From contig CM054057.1 of the NCBI GenBank assembly GCA_028641055.1, positions 404,168,814 through 404,232,813 on the forward strand: a DNA stretch of 64,000 nt, given 5' to 3'. Positions within the stretch are counted from its first letter, which is position 1; each line of letters starts with the position of its first letter. The position numbers and the translations under genes were made by a program. The notes beneath the pieces are model-generated. The model was not told where the DNA came from, did not search any database, and saw only the letters and a program-made list of their open reading frames with translations. This document shows positions 55,124 to 64,000 of the stretch, piece after piece. Source of the stretch: Alopecurus myosuroides. Its lineage: Eukaryota > Streptophyta > Magnoliopsida > Poales > Poaceae.

Positions 55124-55997
55124 TGTCGGGGGGTTACCCCCGAGTAGGGTAAAGGCAAGTGGTAAAGGCGTCTTACAGAAGAGAGGTTTGGTCGAGTAGC
55201 CGACTACCCGGTACTCGCTACCCGGTCGACTGCTACTCGGTCTCACCTCAAGATGACCAGAAGGAGATATCAATCAAGTTCTGTCCTTTCGAGTAGAGGA
55301 GTTGGCCCGAGTACAATTGGCGGGAACCTACTCGGGCCAGAAAGTCAAAGGAGCCATTCTGACACAGGATCCCGCGTATCCTGGGTCCGTACTTGGCACT
55401 ATTCGAACTACTGTTCATCTGGGACCGGCCTGCCTGACAGTGACAGCATGGAAGCAGGCCGTGGCAGGATAAGGGGGGCCTACTCTGTGTTTAGGTACAA
55501 TGATACCAGTCTGTCCCCTTGTTTTGCCCAACGACTTTCCAGATGCAGCCAAGATTAGGAACCAAAGCTGTCAGCGGGAACCCGGAAGAAGGACGATGTG
55601 CACACTATGTCGACACTTGTCCATGTTTGGACGTATCCGGCTGGGCACCATGTATATAAGGTGCCCCGCCGCCTCCTGCGTGAGGCATTGCATACTGGGA
55701 CACTGGAAACCCTAAGTTCTTGACCTAGTTCATCATCTAGAGGAGAGTGGCTACTCGGTAGCAAGAACTTTGTACTGTGGCTACTCGGTGAGATACCAAA
55801 ATACATAAAGAAAGGCAGGAGTAGGGGTTTTACCTCCTCCCGAGGGCCCTGAACCTGGGTAGATCGTGTTGTTTGCAGTGTTTACTTCATACCTCACGCG
55901 GCTACTCGTCGCGTGATCCCTCCCCGAGCACCTCCAGCGTCCTTCGTCCCCACATCTTTAGCCATCCCATGGCATCTGCCGTGACACCACCACGACA
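55124..55997 (+). repeat. 3' LTR of element I (874 bp)
   Basis: Copy of 41051-41937 without the 13 bp duplication. It ends CACGACA, followed by TSD GTTCA. Confidence 0.92.
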
Positions 55998-58075
55998 GTT
56001 CATCTTCGGTTTTGGAATAGACCAAGATATCATCGATGTAGACCACGACGAACTTGTCGAGATACTCCATGAATACCGAGTTCATAAGCCTCATAAATGT
56101 AGCTGGAGCATTGGTAAGACCAAAGGACATAACGGTGTACTCATAAAGACCATAACGAGTGGTGAAAGCCGTTTTAGGAATGTCCTCTTTTCTGATCTTT
56201 ATTTGATGTTATCCTGATCGTAGGTCCATCTTAGAGAAGACAGTTGCACCAGCTAACTGATCAAACAGGTTGTTGATTCTTGGAAGAGGATACTTTTTTT
56301 ATGGTCACTGCATTCAGCGGCCGATAATCAACAACGAGACACGGAACATTTGTATCCCGCTTCTTAACAAAGATGGTCGGACAACCCCAAGAAGATGTAC
56401 TAGGTTGGATGAAACCTTTTTCTTCTAACTCCTCTATTTTTCGCTTCAATTCAGCCAACTCTTCTGGGGCCATACGATAAGGTCTTTTGGACATAGGAGC
56501 GGTGCTAGGGACCAGCTCGATGACAAATTCCACACTTCGATCAGGTGGCATGCCAGGTAACTCTTCAGGGAACACATCAGGAAACTCGCTGACTACTGGC
56601 AACTCATGAATTTCAGGAGGGTATTCAGCTTGCATAGAGTATAGTTGTGATTCAGGTGAAAGTTGATGACACGCTGATGGAGCTAGATCTGCACACGTCC
56701 AACATTTCACACTAGCACCAGAAGGATCTGTCAAAATGATGGACTTGTCTGCAGAGTCAATTACAGCTCCAAACCTTTTGAGCCAATCCATTCCTAGAAT
56801 GACATCAATGTTAGTTGACTTTAAAGCATAGAAGGTGGTAGGGAACCACCGATACCCAATGTCGATCATGATCTCTAGGGTAACCATCGTGGTTCGCCAA
56901 CTAAGCCCTGGGGACTGGACCACCAAAGACTTGGACATGTTTTGGAAAGGTATCCCATGCATTTCAGTGAACTTCTCTGACATGAAGGTATGGGATGCTC
57001 CAGAGTCAAACAACGCTGTAGCCAGAATGGAGTTAACTCGAATTGTACTCCAAAGGATGCTTGGATCATTTTGAGCCTTCTCAAGTGTAACATGTGTTAA
57101 GCAAGCATGTATAGTACCAGTGTTCTTCACATTTTTCTTGGGCGGAGGAACTCCACGACCAATTTTCTTCTGAAGACACTCTCGAGAAAGATGACCCGGC
57201 TGACCACACTTGAAACACATAAGATCAGGTGGTTTAGCAACTGATGGAGGCAGACGAGGAACGTGTCCCTCATAACTGGGTGCAAACGGGGCTCTAGGAA
57301 TAGCACTGTATGGTATGAACACACGGCGCTTCTTGGAGCCAGAGGAAGTTGCACAAGAATTATCAGCATCCTGTTTTACATCAATCTCCATCTCCTTTCT
57401 GCCATATTCAAGGGTAATATCCTGATTGTACAACTCCTGGAAACTCTGGAATTTGAAAGGAAGCAACTCATAACGGAAGGTTGGGTTCAGACCCTTCCGA
57501 AACAGTTCCTGCTTGTCCTCATCATTTCTGACATCACGAGGAGCATAGCGAGCCAAACGGATGAATTCACGCCCGTAAGGTTCAACATTCATGTTGCCCT
57601 GAGTGAGATCGAGGAATTCCTTCCTTTTAAAATCCATGATTGCCTTTGGAATATAAGCATCACGGAACGCAACACAGAAATCTGCCCAGGTGACCTCATT
57701 TCCTGGCGCCTGCAACACCAAGAAACCTTCCCACCAAGCACCAGCAGAACCTTCTAGCTTGTAGGTGGCAAAGTTCACGCGGTCATTATCTTGGACATGG
57801 AGAGCAACAAACTTGCGCTCGATTGTACGGAGCCAGTCATCAGCATCCATAGGCTCCTTGGAATCAGCAAAGGTAGGAGGCTGAGCTTTGAGAAAACTCC
57901 CAAGTGTAACACCTTCAGCGCGACGTTCAGTATTCTGCGCCACACGTTCAAGAAGATGTTCACTTCTCAGGCGGTTGGTCTCGATATTCTGCAGAACCTG
58001 CGCCATTGTGGGAGAAGGCGGAACTTCTGCCTCAGGAGGATTACGTCCACGACGTCTACGAGTACCACCGGACAT
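55998..58075 (-). pseudogene. gag-pol: Chromovirus H gag, protease and first part of reverse transcriptase
   Basis: Likely start is the ATG at 58075 (MSGGTRRRRGR). Gag domain at about residues 80-230 (GAWWEGFL, then LTQGNMNVEPYGREFIRLARY). CCHC zinc knuckle CFKCGQPGHLSREC near residue 287. Retropepsin ALFDSGASHTF near residue 355, with ILGMDWL downstream. Reverse transcriptase begins PYRMAPEELAELK and reaches VDYRPLNAVTIKK. The frame is then lost at a homopolymer (seven T at 56294-56300 on the plus strand), giving a stop at 56261. RT continues in another frame to the [14 protein letters not shown] box (about 56040-56000), where element I is inserted. Gag-protease is otherwise open for over 1.7 kb. 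Confidence 0.88.
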
Positions 58076-58540
58076 CCTGAGTAAAAAGGAAAGGAACCAT
58101 GAATAACACATTCATGAAAGGAGAAAACAACGGAATGGTACATGATAGTTCAACGGAGGCAAGATATAGGACATTATGTGAAGGAAACAAGCCATATCAC
58201 ATAAACGAACAACCGGGGAATCACACATAGATGCAACCCTGGATATGGAATTGATAGCTCGGATGACTTGAGTTGGTCAGAACTTGAGAGGTTAGCAACC
58301 TGACACGAAGTACCGGAAAGAAAACACCCAACGGTTTTGATCCTAGTTTTGAAGGTAACAAAAGAGAGGAACACCTTTTCAAATCAAATGAGATAATATG
58401 ACTCAGAGTTGAAGTGACACTAGGTAAGGAGTAAAAAGAGTTCCTAAGAAGGTTTTCACAATTCATTTGCAGGTTCAAAATAGTTTTCACAAACACTAGA
58501 CTCAACATCGACCAATAGCAAAGGGTTTCCTACATGCAGT

Positions 58541-58556
58541 CCTGCTCTGATACCAT
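58541..58556 (-). other. Primer-binding site of chromovirus H
   Basis: The minus strand reads ATGGTATCAGAGCAGG, 4 bp after the 5' LTR, the usual match to the 3' end of initiator methionine tRNA. Confidence 0.85.
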
Positions 58557-59583
58557 GACCTGTCAGACCCCGGACCCAGAGATATACAAACTGTCATGTG
58601 CTCATAGCAATGGACCCACAAGGGCTTCAGGGTTACCAGCCCCGGCCACAACAAACAACAGCAGGCAGACCGGATTCATCGGCACGTAGTCCGGATCCTC
58701 GGTCTACTACTCCTTGTGTCCATGCTAGTCATAACCAGATATGTATACCCAAGCGTCCACGAGTCGGATGAAACTGAAGGAACGGGACCAAAGTTATACA
58801 GAGCTGCTATGTGTCCAGAAAGTGCAACAACAATCGAGGGTTACTGGGGTTACCTCGCCCCAGGCCGAATATCTTCGGCAGGCGGGCTCGGACATGGATC
58901 ATCGGCTCCACAACCCCTCGACTGTGACAACTATGCAGGCATAGCCAAAACTGTATAACAACAGGCTCGAAACCAACAACCGATCAAAGCAACACTCTAG
59001 ACATAGAAACTGTATTGAGCATGTATTACTAGAGTATAGCTTTACAACCAGAGGTCACATGACCCAACATTACATCAGACAACGGAAGGCAAATTATGTT
59101 GCTAATCAACAAGAACCAAAAAGGCCTAAGAGGCCGCAACATAAAGCGACGTCCCAGCCCATAGATTCCAGGCTGCTACCTGGGAACCCCAAAACTACTA
59201 GTCGATGTCCACGCTGAAACACCACCGATGTGAGACCTTCACCTGAACCAAATTTAAGCAAACCTGAGTACTGGAGGTACTCAACAAGACTTAGTTAACC
59301 TATTATATATCTGCTAGTTTCATAAAGGGTTTTATGAAGGCTGATTTGCGTAAAGCAATGTTTGTTTTCCAAATTGAGGAAGAATAGCACGTCTCGTAGA
59401 GGGTTTTCAAAACAGGTGAGAAAGGACTCAACTCTTGTAGATCATCATCTTTTGAACCCACCAACTTCATTTCCCAGCATCTCACTTGCTACAAGGACCA
59501 CCCCTCTCGGCATCTCCGAGGAGGCACCCTTCATTCATTGTCAACATGTTTTACGTCCTGTTCAAGTTGTCTATGGTCTCTAC

Positions 59584-59668
59584 CTTCACCAAGTCGTCCA
59601 TAACCGTGGACACGGCTTTTTCGAAAAGATTTCCCTGCAGGGATGTACACTTTACCCACACGTACCAA
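59584..59668 (-). repeat. Conserved palindromic LTR block, 5' LTR of H
   Basis: The minus strand has CCTGCAGG, then TTTTCGAAAA (a perfect 10 bp palindrome where E and F have TTCTCGAGAA), then GCCGTGTCCACGGTTATGG and ACTTGGTGAA. Confidence 0.65.
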
Positions 59669-61055
59669 CCGACTCTTAGCGCCACGCGGTAACGCTCTTC
59701 CCAAGGGAGCGCGGCAGAGGGTGGTTGGCCACGACCTTTACCTTGCCCAGCCATATCCATGATTCAACCCAAGACAGGGCCACCCCGTCAACAGGGAGTT
59801 GGCCATCCTCCTGACGGCACCTGTCTCTGTGAGGCGGGGTCAAGATCCGTGTACGTCCATCACTTGGCCCCGGTCACGCCCTAGGCGGAGCATTTTTCCA
59901 AAACGTTTGAAAGCTTTTATTTGCGTTGCCGAATGGAACTCTCAAACTACGTGACCCATGGATGTGGCCAAACAAGTTAGTTGGTCGAGCGCGGTTACTT
60001 AGACCCAGCGTGTGGTTGCATGCTCAGTCTTGGCTTCTGCTCGAAACCATAGTCCTAAGGGTGGCAAGTATAGGACGAACAACCACTTCCCAAGTGGCCT
60101 CCTATCCAAGCCTTAGTCAGGTTAAACACACATAGCTCATCTTTCCACGTTATCCTGCCTTACTAGATTCATCCGCAACTCTGATCCATCAACCGGATGG
60201 AGCAGAGCTAAGCAAGTATACAAAGCTAAGCATAGCATATATAAGGCTCTAGCGATGCACGCAATCAAATCTAGGCGGCTAGGAGCAGTGCATCATGGTA
60301 TTTTGGCTATGCAAAGTATAGGAGAACACTACCTACAGACACCAAATACTTTGGAATCGAATGCAAATACGAGAACCAAAAGTCATTGGAAAACATATAT
60401 GAGCAGATAAGAGGTTATGCTTGCCTTGCTTAAAAGAAAACCAAATAGATAGATCTTCTGGATAAGTGCTTGACTTGTCGGTTAAGATCAAGTATTCGCC
60501 ACTGGAGTTGTTGATCTTCTCTTCGGACAACGTTCTACCGATAAGAAGCAGAAACCGGAAAAGAAACAATTAGCACATGGCATTGATGCAATGCACAATA
60601 TGTATGCGTGGCAAAGTTAATGCACTTGAATGAAAGACCTAGACAAGTTCAAGGGTTTGCTACGGTTCATATGATGGTTAGGCATTTTATCGGAAAACAG
60701 TCCCGAAATAGACCCCGGATGGCAATTCTAAAAGTGAGTGCAATTTTAATAGCTCAAATAGGTTTAAAAACATCATAAGTGGATTGAATTTATCATTTTG
60801 AGCATTTTGGTATATAACTTGTATTTTTCTGATTTTATTGATTCAAATCTTATTTTCTTTATTTTAGATGATTTAATTGCATTCAAATAATGCCCAAAAA
60901 TAAAGTTGTCAAACATATATGAAAGTGACATATTTAGGTTGGAAATATTTTTCTGAACACATCCATGTATTTTTCATATTTTTCTGAGCTACCAAAATGA
61001 AGTTATTAATTTTACAACTTTTGTTATTTTCTGGAATTTAAGAAATTGGGATTTG

Positions 61056-61087
61056 TGACGTCATAGTGACATCACAGTGACATCACT
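61056..61087 (-). promoter_or_regulatory. TGACRTCA cluster in the 5' LTR of H
   Basis: Same site as in the other LTR, but the middle copy reads GTGACATCAC instead of GTGATGTCAC, turning the inverted repeat into a direct repeat. In the minus orientation this precedes the conserved block. Confidence 0.45.
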
Positions 61088-62314
61088 CGAACAATGCCTC
61101 CTCTGTTGATCAAGCAATCGATCGATTGCATGCGTAAAACTCAAATCAAACGACACTGCAAGCTAGAGGAGGTGGAGGGGAACCTAGGGGTGGTACCAGC
61201 TCGCCGGATGGGCGCCGGAGTTGCTCCGGCGAGCATCAACCGCGGCGGCGGCCGGCGGTGCGTGGTGCGAGGACAAACCAGTGGGGAGGGAGGCAAGGGA
61301 GGGAACCTAGAGGTGCGGGAGGTCACCAGGAAGGCGATGGTGGGGTCGGGGAAGGCAGTGGAGCAACCGTGGAGGCGAATCGACGGCGGCCTTCCCCGCC
61401 AGCCGTGAGGAAGACGGCAGTGACGCGGCCGGCTCCGGCCATTCCCGCCCGATTCACCTCTTGGGAAGGACGACGAGGAGACGACGGAGCTCTGGAGGTG
61501 GTCGAGGTGGTGCGGGGAAGCTCCAATCACCGGCGGCGAGGGTGTCCGACGGGGCTAGGGTTTGGTCAGCGGGAGGGACAGAGAGAGGAGGAGGGAGATC
61601 GTGAGCGAGCGAGAGGAGGGAGATGGCGAGATGGGAACGTCTCTCCCTGGCTATCCGAGCGAAGGAGGGCAGCAGGACGTGGCGACGGCGACACCCGCGG
61701 CGGCCACGCAGCTGCTTCCTGTGTGTCAACGAAGAAGACAAAGCAACAAATACGAAAACCCCCTAAGAGAAAACGAAACTACAAGTTGGTCCTTTCTTTT
61801 TGAAAACAGTACCCAAAAGCTGGTTTTGAGGGACCTTTTGAACAGCAAAAATTACACAAAAATAAGTTTTGAAAAGCTCTTCAAATTTCCAACAAAACCA
61901 TATCTTAGTTTGTTCATTTTGATAAACTTGTTAGAAGAACTTTGTGGGTTGCTTGTTTAAGTGATTTTTGTCATTTCACTTGTTATAACAAATGCAAAAA
62001 TTTTACCAAAGTTTTCCATGCATGTATGCCATGTACACAACACACAATGCAACTTTATTACAAAGTAGGGCTGTTACAGTGGCCCAAGTTTAGTCCACTT
62101 ATAGGACGATCCACGGACACGCTTCGTGTCCCCGGGCCCAGCTAACAGTAGGCAGTGTGGACGCTTCGTCGTGGCTGACCCACCTACCATCAATAGGACG
62201 ACCACTCGCCTACCTCGCGGCGTCCTTTTTAATGGATCTAGTGTGCGACCGCACCTGCATTGAGCCATTCCTAATGTCCCCACTCCCCCAAACCCTACAA
62301 GCCCAAACCTAGCT

Positions 62315-62770
62315 CCTCATTCGTCGGCGACAATGGCCCCCCATGGCCATTATTTGCTAACGGTCACCGTCTTCCTCGAGGACGCGAGGTTGTTTTGGCG
62401 CGACAGCGTGCCCTTGATCTGGCATGAGGTGCACCTCCCGTCGGGTGGCACCTCAGTAGCCGCTTGTCCCCATGCGGCCCGGACTGTCGGACGCCATTGA
62501 CCTCTCTGACTCCAACAGTGGCACCCTCGGTGCCTACCTAGACTATATCGATGCCAGCGACAAGGATGAGGCCGCCTACCTCGACGACCTTGAGGCCAAT
62601 GAGGTGCCACCTGACGACCTCGAGGCCACTAAGGTACCACCCGACGGGAGGTCTCTGCAGATGCCGAGGACGTCCATGCCACACAAGGAGGACGAAGTGG
62701 AGGAGGAGGAGGCCTACACCGCGCCATCGAGGCCTCCGACGCGGCGGAGCTCGGGATGTGGCTAGATCTG
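62315..62770 (+). pseudogene. GC-rich coding-like relic of unknown family
   Basis: From ATG 62333 a frame of about 55 codons (FLEDARLFWRDSVPLIWHEV) stops at 62500. A neighbouring frame carries the text on (WHLSSRLSPCGP), and a further acidic frame (62472-62765; EEEEAYTAPSRPPTRRS) follows. The F-W...P..W.EVHLP look resembles low-copy repeat-associated proteins I have seen in Triticeae sequence, but I cannot name the family. Multiple frameshifts indicate a pseudogene or a fragment carried by a DNA transposon. Confidence 0.3.
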
Positions 62771-63162
62771 GGGGCACGCTTGAGCTCTCTCCTAATGATG
62801 CTCGCGCTGCACCGCCGCGCCCGTGGTCACTGTGGCAGGACCGCGGGGCGGGCATGCATGGGAGCCTGACCCAGCAGGGCCAAAGCGGCCTCGCGCACCT
62901 CAGACTCCGCCTTCGCAGCAGGCCCTCTGGCCCTATTTGTATGAACTGGCCTTCGGGTCATGAATGCATCTAGGTTTATCTACATTTTAGTTAAATTTGT
63001 ATTTCCAGTTTATGTAGCGATTGAATTTGTGGGGCTATTGGGATGGGCGCAACCCAAACATGTGGTCCGGGGCGATTTTCGTTCGCGGACCACCCCAAAT
63101 GGAGCAAAAGCAGACCAAAAATTGTCCGATTTGGGGGGGGGGGGAGGGGGCGTTGCGTTTGC
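62771..63162. other. Noncoding stretch with G-run
   Basis: No convincing gene. A 12-G run followed by A and five G (63133-63150) could form a G-quadruplex. The preceding CGCGGACCACCCC-type text resembles terminal regions of grass DNA transposons, unproven. Confidence 0.35.
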
Positions 63163-63368
63163 TCCTTTTTTTTCTTACTCCGCATATTAGAATTGTCGTA
63201 ATTCAAATATCAACCGGGTAAAATATAAAAATATATTCCATATGAATCATATGATATTGACTTGGTATTTTTAATGTTTATTTTTTATATTATAAATTTG
63301 GTCAAAATTTAGCAAGTTTGACTTTGAATAAACCTAATATTCCGAGTAAAAAGAAACATAGTGATCAG
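63163..63368. mobile_element. Element J: decayed Stowaway-like MITE
   Basis: The left end TTTTTTCTTACTCCGCATATTAG and the reverse complement of the right end (TTTCTTTTTACTCGGAATAT) form an imperfect terminal inverted repeat. The interior is AT-rich with TTGGTCAAAATTTAGCAAG, as in Stowaway-type MITEs of grasses. The CTCCCTCCGT terminus itself is degraded and no clear TA duplication remains. Confidence 0.5.
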
Positions 63369-63399
63369 TATTATAAAAAACAACTATAGGTGGGCTGGA

Positions 63400-64000
63400 C
63401 ACTGGTAGTGCATTAGTTTTGTAGTGCACCACTACTATATACTAGTGGCACACCATATATTGTTGCGGCACTAGTATAAAATTATCTGTGGCGCAGCAGG
63501 AAACTCGTGCACCACTACTATGTCTTGACGGTGCTGGATGGGGGTGCACCACCTTAATAGTGGCACACCATTATGTGGTTCTCCATGGGTATAGATGGGT
63601 TCCAGATTACAAGCAGCGCACCGTTATGTGGTGCGCTACGGGTAATCCGGTTGCACCCATTTAAGGACATGGAGATATCTACCACCTGTCATTCCCCGCC
63701 TCTTCTCCCTCCTCCAAAAAGTATATCTCGTCATCTCCCTCATCCTTTCCACCTCATTTACTCCATTGTTTCACCCATTTTAGCTTGTTAAATGTACATT
63801 GGCTGATAAATATATGTAAGTGAAAGCTCTTCCAACTCCTAGATCTACTAAATCTCACTTTCTTTCTCCTAAATCTTGTCCACTCTCCCCCAAACATACA
63901 AAGACACCCACATCACACTGTCTTACGGTCTTGTTGTGGTAAGTTATCTGATAGGAGGATATGCATGTGTGTTTGTGTGTGAAGGTTGTCAATAACAACG
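63400..64000. mobile_element. Element K: CACTA DNA transposon terminus (runs off right edge)
   Basis: It begins near CACTGGTAGTGC (63400) and is packed with direct and inverted copies of a subterminal motif: GTAGTGCACCACTA, TAGTGGCACACC, AGCAGCGCACCG and GTGGTGCGCTAC (63430-63650). Such TGGCGCACC arrays are typical of grass CACTA ends, where transposase binds. The end sequence departs from perfect CACTACTA, so it is somewhat decayed. The following 300 bp are C/T-rich, promoter/leader-like sequence without an evident ORF. Confidence 0.6.

Larger units (their letters stand above)
41051..55997 (+). mobile_element. Element I: structurally complete Tat Gypsy with antisense gene (14947 bp)
   Basis: LTRs lie at 41051-41937 and 55124-55997, with a perfect TSD GTTCA (41046-41050 and 55998-56002). 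Order is primer site, gag-protease, RT-dual RNase H, integrase, gap, antisense gene and polypurine tract. The LTRs differ by a 13 bp tandem duplication in the 5' copy and about 8 substitutions in 874 bp by eye (0.9%). At the commonly used grass rate of 1.3e-8 per site per year that is roughly 0.35 million years. Gag-pol has one in-frame stop (45362) and one frameshift (~47132). The archaeal-type second RNase H places it in the Tat lineage. Confidence 0.93.
35194..62078 (-). mobile_element. Element H: chromovirus (Tekay/Del-like Gypsy), split by element I
   Basis: 3.5 kb LTRs lie at 58561-62078 (5') and 35194-38717 (3'), with a perfect TSD GTGGC at 35189-35193 and 62079-62083. On the minus strand the order is primer site (58541-58556), gag-protease-RT start (58075 onward), RT (to 55998), [element I], RT end and RNase H (41050 down), integrase, chromodomain-like end and polypurine tract. 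The C-terminal chromodomain and methionine-tRNA-type primer site place it among chromoviruses. Stops and frameshifts make it non-autonomous. LTR differences are about 16 in the first ~900 bp by eye (near 1.7%). Confidence 0.9.
58561..62078 (-). repeat. 5' LTR of chromovirus H (3518 bp)
   Basis: On the minus strand it starts TGTAACAGCCC and ends GGGGTCTGACA, directly before the primer site. It contains a GC-rich island (about 61200-61700), a TGACGTCA cluster and the conserved palindromic block. Confidence 0.9.

Noticed and set aside
58541..58556. tRNA fragment
   Set aside because: Its position directly inside the LTR of H identifies it as the primer-binding site.

Overview
The window looks like intergenic DNA from a large grass genome. 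A Pooideae grass (wheat/barley/rye/oat relatives) is the best guess, because of an Angela/BARE-type Copia end, several Tat-lineage Gypsy elements that carry antisense genes, a chromovirus with 3.5 kb LTRs, a Stowaway-like MITE and a CACTA end with grass-type subterminal repeats. I see no intact host gene, rRNA, tRNA gene or CRISPR array. Nearly every base belongs to a transposable element. Labels A-K below are mine.

Layout. (A) 1-2100, minus: 5' LTR and open gag N-terminus of a Tat-type Gypsy running off the left edge. (B) 2101-9197, minus: a pol-less Tat-type Gypsy with an intact gag-protease ORF, a relic antisense gene and a 5' LTR; A interrupts its left side. (C) 9198-~11076, plus: RNase H end and 3' LTR of an Angela/BARE-like Copia, interrupted by B. 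(D) ~11077-34476, plus: a decayed Tat Gypsy (protease, RT, dual RNase H, integrase, antisense gene, 3' LTR) whose LTR is of the same family as A's. D is interrupted on the left by C and internally by E and F. (E) 15975-25796, plus: an LTR element with two 4.65 kb LTRs around only 522 bp, TSD TAGAA. (F) 26021-30494, plus: a related solo LTR, TSD CTCCG. (G) 34477-35032, plus: L1-type LINE 3' end with poly(A). (H) 35194-62078, minus: a Tekay/Del-like chromovirus with 3.5 kb LTRs, TSD GTGGC, split inside its reverse transcriptase by (I) 41051-55997, plus: a structurally complete 14.9 kb Tat Gypsy, TSD GTTCA, with gag-protease, RT, dual RNase H, integrase and an eight-exon antisense gene. The right flank, 62084-64000, holds a decayed GC-rich coding-like relic, a Stowaway-like MITE (J) and a CACTA terminus (K).

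How the parts relate. Four target-site duplications and the split genes give an unambiguous nesting order: I is inside H; E and F are inside the antisense gene of D; A is inside B, B inside C and C inside D. The Tat elements A, B and I share one design: gag starts inside the LTR and is translated through the primer-binding site. B, D and I also carry a convergent, spliced antisense gene. In D and I that gene has its own TATA box 168-177 bp upstream of its ATG. E, F and H have otherwise dissimilar LTRs but share a conserved palindromic block, and E and F share a 159-bp-period degenerate repeat. The least expected signals are these LTR blocks and the antisense gene architecture.
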